From Arthrobacter rhombi (lineage in GTDB: Bacteria > Actinomycetota > Actinomycetes > Actinomycetales > Micrococcaceae): DNA of 64,000 nucleotides. The stretch is taken from the NCBI RefSeq assembly GCF_900163545.1, contig NZ_FUHW01000020.1, positions 62,001-126,000 of the forward strand, given 5' to 3'. The notes under the pieces are model-generated. The model searched no databases and was not told the origin of the DNA. It was given only the letters and a program-made list of their open reading frames with translations. A program made the translations under genes and the position numbers. Positions 25,859 through 32,838 of the stretch are shown in pieces (within the stretch, counting starts at the first letter, position 1; every line of letters begins with the position of its first letter).

Positions 25859-25902
25859 TCGGCTCGGACCGCCTTGATATGGGTCAAGGCGGTCCGAGCC
25901 GA
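25859..25902. terminator. perfect 19-bp hairpin after copB
   Basis: Exact arms 25859-25877 and 25884-25902 around a six-base loop, 28 bases downstream of the copB stop (minus strand). No T-run. Its loop and inner stem contain the Fnr-like box of the next gene, so terminator and operator overlap. Confidence 0.75.
25874..25887. promoter_or_regulatory. Fnr-like box 1 (TTGATATGGGTCAA)
   Basis: A 14-bp half-palindromic site (TTGA-N6-TCAA) 72-85 bases before the ATG of the HMA-like gene at 25802. It matches the site at 30725-30738 at 12 of 14 positions, including TGGGTCAA. Crp/Fnr proteins bind TTGAN-N4-NTCAA-type sites. Confidence 0.5.
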
Positions 25903-25929
25903 CGAGGCGGTGCCACGCTCCTCTGGCCG

Positions 25930-28008
25930 TCACCGGTCGGAGTCGGTGACGGCAACTTTTTCTGGGGTCAGTTCCACGCGGCGGAGTAACTGGGCGTTCA
26001 GCGCCACGATGATCGTGGACAGGGACATCAGGACCGCGCCGACCGCCGGGGAGAGGACGAACCCGATGGGCGCCAGGACACCGGCTGCCAGGGGGACGGC
26101 GATGACGTTATAGCCGCCCGCCCACCACAGGTTCTGCAGCATCTTGCGGTAGCTGGCCCGTGAGAGGACCAGCAGGGACACCACCGAGCGCGGGTCGTTG
26201 CCCGCCAGAACCACGCCGGCGGATTCCACGGCGATATCGGTCCCGGCGCCGATCGCGATGCCCACCTCGGCGCGCGCCAAGGCCGGGGCGTCATTGACTC
26301 CGTCGCCGACCATGGCCACGCTGAGGCCCCGCTGCTGCAGCTCGGTGACCTTCGCGTCCTTATCCCTCGGCAGGACTTCGGCGAAGACCTCGTCGATACC
26401 CAGATCCCGGGCCACAGCATCGGCCACCTGCTGGGCATCACCGGTGATCAGGGCGACCTTCACACCCCGCGAGCGCAGCGCCTCGACCGCCTCGCGCGAT
26501 TCCTGCCGCACCCGGTCTTCCAGCGCGATGGCGCCCAAGATCTCCCCGGCACGGACCACATGCAGGATGGAAGCTCCCCGGTCGATCCATCCGGCAACGT
26601 CCTCACTGAGCTGGGCGGTGGGGTCCAACCCCAGCTCACGCAGCATGTTCGGCCCACCGACCTGCACCTCGACGCCGTCGACCTCTGCCTTCACCCCGCG
26701 TCCGGCAGCCGACTGGAAGCTGGTCGCTGTCAGCGGTGGTTGGTTTCCGGGCCCCTCCTCCTGGGAAGCTGCGGTGATGGCGCGGGCCACGGGATGCTCG
26801 GATTCGGACTCCGCCGCGGCAGCCCACCGGAGCAGTTCATCCGCTGAGACGTCCCCGGTGGTTGCGGTGCCGGTGACGGCATGGGCGCCCTCGGTGAGGG
26901 TGCCGGTCTTGTCGAAGAGGACGACGTCGACGGTGCGCATCTTCTCCAACGCCAGCCGGTTCTTGATCAACACCCCTGCCGTGGCGGCCCGCTCGGTGGA
27001 GATGGCGATGACCAGCGGGATCGCCAAGCCCAGGGCATGCGGGCAGGCAATGACCAGGACGGTGACGGTGCGGGTGACCGCATCGGAGGGTTGCCCGATG
27101 GCCACCCAGACGAGCGCGGTGATGATCGCGGCCCCCAGTGCGAACCAGAACAGCAACGCCGCCGCACGGTCAGCCAGGGCCTGGGCGCGGGAGCTGGACT
27201 CCTGGGCCTCCGCAACCATCCGTTGGATCCCCGAGAGGGTCGTATCCTCGCCGAGGGCCTCGACGCGCAGGCGCACGGAATTATCGGTGGCGACCGTTCC
27301 GGCAACGACGGTCTCACCCGATCCGCGGCTCACGGTGCGTGATTCGCCGGTGATCATCGACTCGTCGAAGCCGGCGCTGCCGTCGGTGATGACGCCGTCG
27401 GCCGGCACCCGGGCACCGGAGCGCACCAGGACGATATCCCCGACCGTCAGCTCCGAGATGGACACCATGACGGGGTCCCCGCCGTCCTCGGGAATCCGCT
27501 CCGCCTCGTCGGGGAGCAGTTCGGCCAGGGCATCCAGGGCCGAGGAGGCCGAGCCCAGGGCGCGCATCTCCATCCAGTGCCCCAACAGCATCACGACCAC
27601 CAGCAGGGCCAATTCCCACCAGAAGTCGAGGCTGAAGCCGCCGATGCCCAGGAAAGTGATCCAGGAGGCCAGGAAGGCCACCGTGATGGCCATCGCGATC
27701 AGCAGCATCATGCCCGGTTGGCGTGAGCGGATTTCCTGGACGCCGCCCTTCAGGAACGGGGCACCACCGTAGAAGTAGATGAACGTCCCCAAGACCGGGG
27801 CGACCCACTGCGAGAGCGGAAACTCGGGGACCTGGTAACCCAGTAGCGACGCGACCAGCGGGCTGAGCCAGACCACCGGGATGGACAACACGAGGGTGAC
27901 CCAGAAAGGCGTCCGGAACATGCCGGGGCCATGCCCGGCATGGCCCTCGTGACCCCCATGGTCTCCGTGCCCGGCGTGGTCCTGGTGTTCCTCGTGCGGT
28001 TCGGTCAT
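25930..28008 (-). CDS. copB: CopB-type copper-exporting P1B ATPase
   Basis: A 692-residue heavy-metal ATPase. A His-rich N-terminus (about 9 His in the first 26 residues) replaces the usual CxxC domain. The membrane metal site is CPH at 322-324 (VIACPHALGLAIP), the mark of the CopB (P1B-3) subgroup, with TGES at 220-223, phosphorylated Asp in DKTGT at 366-370 and GDGVNDAPAL near the end. CopB pumps are linked to Cu(II)/Cu(I) or silver export. ATG at 28008 is preferred over an upstream start at 28071, since it begins right before the His tail and lies ten bases after the small upstream gene. Confidence 0.9.
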   Translation of the reverse strand: MTEPHEEHQDHAGHGDHGGHEGHAGHGPGMFRTPFWVTLVLSIPVVWLSPLVASLLGYQVPEFPLSQWVAPVLGTFIYFYGGAPFLKGGVQEIRSRQPGMMLLIAMAITVAFLASWITFLGIGGFSLDFWWELALLVVVMLLGHWMEMRALGSASSALDALAELLPDEAERIPEDGGDPVMVSISELTVGDIVLVRSGARVPADGVITDGSAGFDESMITGESRTVSRGSGETVVAGTVATDNSVRLRVEALGEDTTLSGIQRMVAEAQESSSRAQALADRAAALLFWFALGAAIITALVWVAIGQPSDAVTRTVTVLVIACPHALGLAIPLVIAISTERAATAGVLIKNRLALEKMRTVDVVLFDKTGTLTEGAHAVTGTATTGDVSADELLRWAAAAESESEHPVARAITAASQEEGPGNQPPLTATSFQSAAGRGVKAEVDGVEVQVGGPNMLRELGLDPTAQLSEDVAGWIDRGASILHVVRAGEILGAIALEDRVRQESREAVEALRSRGVKVALITGDAQQVADAVARDLGIDEVFAEVLPRDKDAKVTELQQRGLSVAMVGDGVNDAPALARAEVGIAIGAGTDIAVESAGVVLAGNDPRSVVSLLVLSRASYRKMLQNLWWAGGYNVIAVPLAAGVLAPIGFVLSPAVGAVLMSLSTIIVALNAQLLRRVELTPEKVAVTDSDR

Positions 28009-28018
28009 GGTTCCACCA

Positions 28019-28231
28019 CTACCTTTCCTGCCAGATGACAGCTTCGACGGCGGCCACTGCGTTCTGCGCATCAGCCAGACTAAAGCGTGCGCGAACGTGC
28101 GGGTCGACGAGTCCGTATTTGATCACGTCGGTGATCTTCTCCAGCGCCTCGGGGGTCCGTTGTATTCCCGCTCCACCGAGCTCCTGGGTTTCGGGTCCGC
28201 CGTCGTCGTTGACAACCAGTGCCGTGGACAT
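28019..28231 (-). CDS. small protein resembling a zinc-alcohol-dehydrogenase tail
   Basis: A 70-residue protein ten bases upstream of copB and in its operon. The second half (ITDVIKYGLVDPHVRARFSLADAQNAVAAVE) resembles the extreme C-terminus of zinc-type alcohol dehydrogenases/quinone oxidoreductases, without catalytic or NAD-binding parts. AGGAGG precedes ATG at 28231 by seven bases; an ATG six bases earlier is too near that site. A good ribosome site and tight spacing argue that it is expressed and not debris. Function unknown. Confidence 0.6.
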   Translation of the reverse strand: MSTALVVNDDGGPETQELGGAGIQRTPEALEKITDVIKYGLVDPHVRARFSLADAQNAVAAVEAVIWQER

Positions 28232-28275
28232 CTGCATTCCTCCTGTTGGCTCATGAAAATTGATGGACCGTGTTC

Positions 28276-28309
28276 AGGCGCCGACCGCGCGTACCCGCGA
28301 TCGGCGCCT
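28276..28309. terminator. 14-bp hairpin with one mismatch
   Basis: Arms 28276-28289 and 28296-28309 pair with a single mismatch around a six-base loop, about 20 bases past the stop of the ATPase gene at 28330. Confidence 0.6.
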
Positions 28310-28329
28310 CCCTGGCGTTGCTGCCGTGC

Positions 28330-30336
28330 CTAGGCGTCCACGACTTCGGAGGCCCCGCGCTTGGCCGGGGTGCGCAGCGACTTCGACATCGACGTGGCCC
28401 CTGGGGCGTTGCGCATCAAGCGCATCGCGTTGAGGATGACCACCAGCACGGACCCCTCGTGGACGAGCATGCCGAGGGACATGGTGACCCCGCCGGCGAA
28501 GACGCCGGCCACCAGCAGCACCACGGTGATCAGCGAGATCGCTATGTTCTGCTTCATCACGTTCACCGTCCGCTTGGCCAGACTGATGGATTCGGGCAGC
28601 TTGAGCAGGTTGTCACCCATCAGGGCGATATCCGCCGTCTCCACGGCCACCGCCGAACCGGCGGCGCCCATGGCCACGCCGATGTCGGCGATCGCCAAGG
28701 CCGGGGCGTCATTCACCCCGTCACCGACCATGGCCACCGTATGCCCCTCGCGCTGCAGCTTCGCCACCGCGTCGAGCTTGTCCTCGGGCAGCATGGACGC
28801 ATGGATCTCGTCGATGCCGGTGGCCTGGCCGATGGATTCGGCCACCAACCGCGTGTCACCGGTGAGCATGACGACCTTCTTCACGCCGGCCGCATGCAAC
28901 CGGGCAACCATCTCGGCGGAGTCCTCGCGGATCTGGTCGGCGACGGCGACGATACCGATCACCCGGCCATCGACGGCGACGATCATCGGGGTCTTGCCCG
29001 CCGCGGCGAGTTGCTCGGCCGCATCGGAGGATCCGGCGTCGTTGGTGATGCCGTATTGCTCCAGCAACGCCGGGTTGCCGATCAGTACCCGCTGGCCGTC
29101 CACGTCGGACACGATGCCCTTGCCAGGGACCGGCGTCACCTCTCCGGGGATGCCCTCGGGGCCCACGCCTTCGTCGCGGGCGGAATCCATGATGGTGCGG
29201 GCCAGCGGGTGCTCGGAACCGGCCTCGGCGGCAGCGGCCCACCGCAGCACCTCGGTGCGATCCAGCCCCGGATCCAGGACGACGACGTCGGTCAGCTGCG
29301 GACGACCCTCGGTGAGGGTACCGGTCTTGTCCACGGCAACCGCCGAGATCTTCGCGGAGGTCTCCAGATATTCGCCACCCTTGATGAGGATGCCGTTGCG
29401 GGCGGCGCGGCCGATGCCGGCGACGATCGCGACGGGGATGGAGATGACCAGGGCGCCGGGGCAGCCGATGACCAAAAGGGTCAGGGCCAGGACCACGTCG
29501 CCGCTGATGAGGCCTGCCACCAGGGCCAGGACCATGACGCCGGGGGTGTACCAGGAGGAGAAGCGGTCCATGAAGGCCTGGGTCTTGGCCTTGGCGTCCT
29601 GGGCCTCCTCCACGCGGTGGATGATGCGGGCCAGGGTGGTGTCCGCGCCGATGCCCGTGGCCAGAACCTGCAGGAATCCGCCGCGGGAGACGGTTCCGGC
29701 GAAGACATGATCCGATGTGGTCTTCTCCACCGGGAGCGATTCCCCGGTGATGGAGGCTTCGTCGATGGCACCGGTACCCGAGACGACCTGGCCGTCCACG
29801 GGGATCTTCGCGCCGTTCTTCACCAGCACGATCTCGCCCATCCGGACCTGGTGGGCGGGAACCTCCTGCTGTTCACCATCGCGCAACACGATGGCGACGT
29901 CGGGGGCGACGGCGACCAGTTCGGCCAGCGCCGAACGGGTCTTGTTCATGGTGGCCGCCTCGAGGGCGTGGCCGATGGCGAACAGGAAGGTGACGGCGGC
30001 GGCTTCCCAGAAGTTGCCGATGATGACGGCGCCGATCGCGGCGATCGAGACGAGCAGGTCGATGCCGATGAGCTTGGCGGTCAGCGCCCGGACGCCCTTG
30101 ATGACGATGTTGTAGCCGGCCACCACTGCGGCGGCGAGCATGAAGGTGTCTGCCAGGGTGAAGACCTCTGCGGTGCTGGTGGCATGTTCACCGGCGTCGA
30201 TCCACCATTGCGGGCTCACCGCACGATTCCACATTCCGGCGCCGAGGTACTGCAGGGCGAAGGACATGAGGATGAGGATGCCGGAGGCGACCGGGATGGA
30301 CCAGCTACCGTGAAGCCATTTCTGGAACCTGTTCAC
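28330..30336 (-). CDS. heavy-metal P1B ATPase with CPG motif
   Basis: A 668-residue ATPase without an N-terminal metal domain. TGES is at 197-200, phosphorylation site DKTGT at 336-340 and GDGVNDAPAL near residue 545. The membrane motif reads C292-P-G294 (LLVIGCPGALVISIP) where CadA/ZntA and CopA have CPC; the flanking GALVIS and IPVAIVAGIGRAAR are otherwise ZntA-like. The loss of one thiol should alter the metal chosen or its affinity. The HMA protein encoded 35 bases upstream supplies the CxxC domain in trans. Probable function: export of a soft divalent or monovalent metal; the metal is not settled by sequence. Confidence 0.86.
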   Translation of the reverse strand: MNRFQKWLHGSWSIPVASGILILMSFALQYLGAGMWNRAVSPQWWIDAGEHATSTAEVFTLADTFMLAAAVVAGYNIVIKGVRALTAKLIGIDLLVSIAAIGAVIIGNFWEAAAVTFLFAIGHALEAATMNKTRSALAELVAVAPDVAIVLRDGEQQEVPAHQVRMGEIVLVKNGAKIPVDGQVVSGTGAIDEASITGESLPVEKTTSDHVFAGTVSRGGFLQVLATGIGADTTLARIIHRVEEAQDAKAKTQAFMDRFSSWYTPGVMVLALVAGLISGDVVLALTLLVIGCPGALVISIPVAIVAGIGRAARNGILIKGGEYLETSAKISAVAVDKTGTLTEGRPQLTDVVVLDPGLDRTEVLRWAAAAEAGSEHPLARTIMDSARDEGVGPEGIPGEVTPVPGKGIVSDVDGQRVLIGNPALLEQYGITNDAGSSDAAEQLAAAGKTPMIVAVDGRVIGIVAVADQIREDSAEMVARLHAAGVKKVVMLTGDTRLVAESIGQATGIDEIHASMLPEDKLDAVAKLQREGHTVAMVGDGVNDAPALAIADIGVAMGAAGSAVAVETADIALMGDNLLKLPESISLAKRTVNVMKQNIAISLITVVLLVAGVFAGGVTMSLGMLVHEGSVLVVILNAMRLMRNAPGATSMSKSLRTPAKRGASEVVDA

Positions 30337-30371
30337 CGTGGCACAACCTTTCTGCTCGAGGGGGAGTCTGG

Positions 30372-30608
30372 CTAGAAGGCCGAGGGGGCGGCCTGGTAGC
30401 CGGCCTTGGCGATCACGGCGACGATGTCGTCGACGCTGGTCTTGCTCTCATCGTGGTCAACCTCGATGCGGGCTGAGGCGAAGTGGACCTTCACGTTCTC
30501 CACGCCGGTGAGCTTGCCGACCTGCTTTTCGATCTTGCTGACGCAGGAGGGGCAGGAGAAGCCCTCTGCGCGGAGGAGGGTGTGGGTGGTGGTTCCGGCG
30601 GTGGTCAT
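30372..30608 (-). CDS. HMA-domain metal chaperone (CopZ-like)
   Basis: A 78-residue protein with one heavy-metal-associated domain: GFSCPSC (residues 16-22) gives the metal-binding CxxC, followed by KIEKQVGKLTGVENVKVHFASARIEVDHDE. It is the first gene of a two-gene unit with the CPG ATPase and probably hands metal to it in the cytoplasm. A Fnr-like box lies 117-130 bases before its ATG. Confidence 0.88.
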   Translation of the reverse strand: MTTAGTTTHTLLRAEGFSCPSCVSKIEKQVGKLTGVENVKVHFASARIEVDHDESKTSVDDIVAVIAKAGYQAAPSAF

Positions 30609-30921
30609 TTTGGTGACTCCCTTCGTCTGTGATGCGCTGGCGATCTGCCAGTGCCCGGCGCCGGTGGGGGGCGCCGAAGTCTGTGTTGATGCTTTGAGAC
30701 TATCCAGCGACGGTTCGCGGTTCCTTGACGTGGGTCAATTCCGCTAAGTGGGCTTGTGAACGGGCACTTACCGTCCGCAGTCCGCAGACGTCGAGGCTGT
30801 CAACGCTGTCCAAATGGTTGGTGCTCTTGAAGAGGCCACCCCGACAGACGTGCCGGTGACGGCTGTGTTCATCAAGGCAGTACGCCAGCGATCAGAAGCG
30901 AATAGAACACCCCGGCTTGAT
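30609..30921. other. 313-bp intergenic region with the chaperone/ATPase promoter
   Basis: No gene is supported here. It contains the Fnr-like box at 30725-30738; the part 30740-30921 beside the NERD gene shows no coding pattern I can defend. Confidence 0.5.
30725..30738. promoter_or_regulatory. Fnr-like box 2 (TTGACGTGGGTCAA)
   Basis: TTGAC-N4-GTCAA, a perfect 5-bp inverted repeat, upstream of the HMA-chaperone/CPG-ATPase operon. It nearly duplicates the site at 25874-25887. A Crp/Fnr-family gene sits at 24731 in the same metal block and is the natural candidate to bind it (inference). Confidence 0.55.
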
Positions 30922-32004
30922 TTAGTCGGACCGCTGTTGTGAACGTTGGGCGTTCAACTGCTGTGTCGGCAGGAGAGGCTTACCCCAACGTTCCTTATAC
31001 TGCCCAAAACCGACGATGTCGGCTCCGTACTCCTTCAATACGGTTCCGATTCGACTGGTCTGGACGGGAACTTTCTGGGAGTGGCGGTCCTGCAAAATGC
31101 TGCCGATGACAGAATGCAGCTCCTGTGATCCAGCAGCGATTCTTGTTGGGGTGCGACCGTTGGCGGCGCATGTTCGCCCTCCTTCGAAATGGAAGTCTGG
31201 ATGCGAGTAGAAAACCGAGGTCTCGATCCATGGACTGTCTTCTAGCTTCGACATGAAGAAATCGCGAAGCCGCATGGCCTGTTTTCGAACTTGGCGGCAC
31301 GGGGCGTCAGGCTGTGGATGAGTCCGCACGGTCAGGAGAGTTCTCGCGCTGCTGTCTGGCACGATTTGCACGGCGAAGTGATCTTGGAGGTCGGATTCAT
31401 CAACCAGATGCTGGAAGTGGGGGCTCACCGCGCTGGGGTGCTTATCGGCAAAAACGAGGCCTTTCCAGCGCTTGTTCTCGATGATCAGGACGAATGAGTC
31501 GGTGACAAGAACATGGTCGATTTGTGCCGCAAAGTGTTCGGTCTTGCTAGTCGCCGACGGGTCAAAGACCACGTTGGTTGCAAGGAATCCGCTGACGGAC
31601 AGGGACCGGCAAATACTGACGATGGCATTTCGGGAAGCCAGGTCCCATTTCATGCCTTTTCGGAAGAACTCTCGCGCGTCATCCAGCTGTCGCTTCAGAA
31701 GTTCGTTGCTGGATTCGCTCTCGGTGATCTTGGCGTTGTGAAGCTCATTCAGCCGCATCACATCGTTCTCGTGGCTTGAGGCAAGTGACCGTTCTAGCCG
31801 ATCGCGCTCAGCCGCAGACTGCTTCCGCGTTGTCTGAAGGGACTGACCCAGACGATCCCGCTCGTTCGCATGGACGAGATGTTCCTGGGTCCGTTGCGCC
31901 ATGGCACTCGCCAAGTCCCGTTTATGCCGCCGAGCAGTTAAAATGAATAGGCCGACTAAGACAATGACGGCTAGGACGAGGAACCAGATCAACGTTGACA
32001 GCAT
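30922..32004 (-). CDS. membrane-anchored NERD-domain (nuclease-related) protein
   Basis: A 360-residue protein: one N-terminal membrane helix (residues 3-23), a charged coiled-coil over about 25-115, then a NERD domain whose core HFAAQIDHVLVTDSFVLIIENKRWKG carries the nuclease-like D163...E176-x-K178 set. The C-terminal third has no motif I recognise. NERD proteins are linked to DNA processing, but none of this type is firmly assigned. The start is either ATG at 32004 (helix begins at once) or GTG at 32028. Base composition is less GC-rich than its neighbours, suggesting acquisition. Confidence 0.7.
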   Translation of the reverse strand: MLSTLIWFLVLAVIVLVGLFILTARRHKRDLASAMAQRTQEHLVHANERDRLGQSLQTTRKQSAAERDRLERSLASSHENDVMRLNELHNAKITESESSNELLKRQLDDAREFFRKGMKWDLASRNAIVSICRSLSVSGFLATNVVFDPSATSKTEHFAAQIDHVLVTDSFVLIIENKRWKGLVFADKHPSAVSPHFQHLVDESDLQDHFAVQIVPDSSARTLLTVRTHPQPDAPCRQVRKQAMRLRDFFMSKLEDSPWIETSVFYSHPDFHFEGGRTCAANGRTPTRIAAGSQELHSVIGSILQDRHSQKVPVQTSRIGTVLKEYGADIVGFGQYKERWGKPLLPTQQLNAQRSQQRSD

Positions 32005-32042
32005 GGGAACAGTACAACACGAGGACACCCACGGTTTGGCCG

Positions 32043-32141
32043 CTACTCCGTTCGCAGCGCGAGCCGCAGATACGGATTTAGAAGCGTCCCCCTTGAACCA
32101 GTTTCGTAACTGACCCCCGTGAGCCGTTCGAACTCCGGGGA
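32043..32141 (-). pseudogene. C-terminal fragment of a D-arabinono-1,4-lactone oxidase
   Basis: About 32 codons ending in a stop at 32043 read LSPEFERLTGVSYETGS then RGTLLNPYLRLALRTE, which matches the last residues of the lactone oxidase encoded at 38008 (YPEFERFTAVRDETDP then TGTLLNPYLRRVLGA). Nothing of the remaining ~400 residues is present: the sequence to the right is the response-regulator gene. It is on the same strand as the 38-kb copy, so the tct/two-component block lies between a tail fragment and a nearly whole copy of one family. Confidence 0.7.
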
Positions 32142-32169
32142 GAGTCGGATCAACACGAAGTGGGTATCC

Positions 32170-32838
32170 TCACACGCCGAATTCAGTGCGGGCGTAGCGG
32201 TGTTCGGGACGCCCGGTGTTGCCATACTGCAAATGGATCTCGACTGTTCCGTCTTCCACCAGCGCGGAGAGGTACCGCTGGGCGGTGGCCCGGGATACGC
32301 CGACTTGTTGGGCCACGGCGATGGTGGAACATTGCCGGCCGGGTTCCAACGCCTCCAGCACGGCAGCCTCCGTTGCACTCCGTGCGTGGCTGGGCCCTGC
32401 TCCCATGGTGGGGCTCAAGGAACGGATGGCGCGTTCAATCGTGTCCTGATCAACACCCTGATTTCCTGTCAGGAGGCGCCGATAGCGCGCGTAGCCGCGG
32501 AGCCGTTGACTCAACTGCTCGGCGGCAAAGGGCTTGATCAAATACCCGATGGCACCGCGACGTATCGCCTGCCGCACGGAGGATGCCTCCGCTGCGGCGC
32601 TGAGGATGAAGACATCGGTGTCCAGCGTCTGTAGGAGGTCCAGGCCCAGAGCATCCGGAAGGTAGACGTCCAGCAACACGAGATCGGGATGTTGGGCGGC
32701 TACAGCCAGCCGTGCCTGATCCGCGGTTCCGACGGGGTCCAAAGCGGTGAACCCGGGAACCGTATTCACGTAGGTGGCGTGGAGCTTGGCCACATGGAAG
32801 TCATCATCGACGATGAGTACGCGCAGATCCTTGCTCAT
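32170..32838 (-). CDS. CitB/DcuR-type response regulator for tricarboxylate uptake
   Basis: A 222-residue regulator. The receiver domain has D10-D-D12 and phospho-acceptor D57 (LVLLDVYLPD), then the conserved Lys in IGYLIKPF. The C-terminal part ends in an HTH (STIAVAQQVGVSRATAQRYLSALVEDG) typical of the CitB family. ATG at 32838 has GGAAGG five bases upstream and lies inside the last 35 bases of the kinase gene, so the pair is translationally linked. The divergent tctCBA operon is its likely target. Confidence 0.88.
   Translation of the reverse strand: MSKDLRVLIVDDDFHVAKLHATYVNTVPGFTALDPVGTADQARLAVAAQHPDLVLLDVYLPDALGLDLLQTLDTDVFILSAAAEASSVRQAIRRGAIGYLIKPFAAEQLSQRLRGYARYRRLLTGNQGVDQDTIERAIRSLSPTMGAGPSHARSATEAAVLEALEPGRQCSTIAVAQQVGVSRATAQRYLSALVEDGTVEIHLQYGNTGRPEHRYARTEFGV

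Noticed and set aside
26198-27772. Long plus-strand open frame opposite copB
   Set aside because: Antisense shadow of the ATPase; Ser/Arg/Thr-rich with no motifs.
28270-30375. Very long plus-strand open frame opposite the CPG ATPase
   Set aside because: It is the antisense of a clear P-type ATPase gene; His/Asp/Gly-rich content with no family match is an artefact of GC-rich codons.
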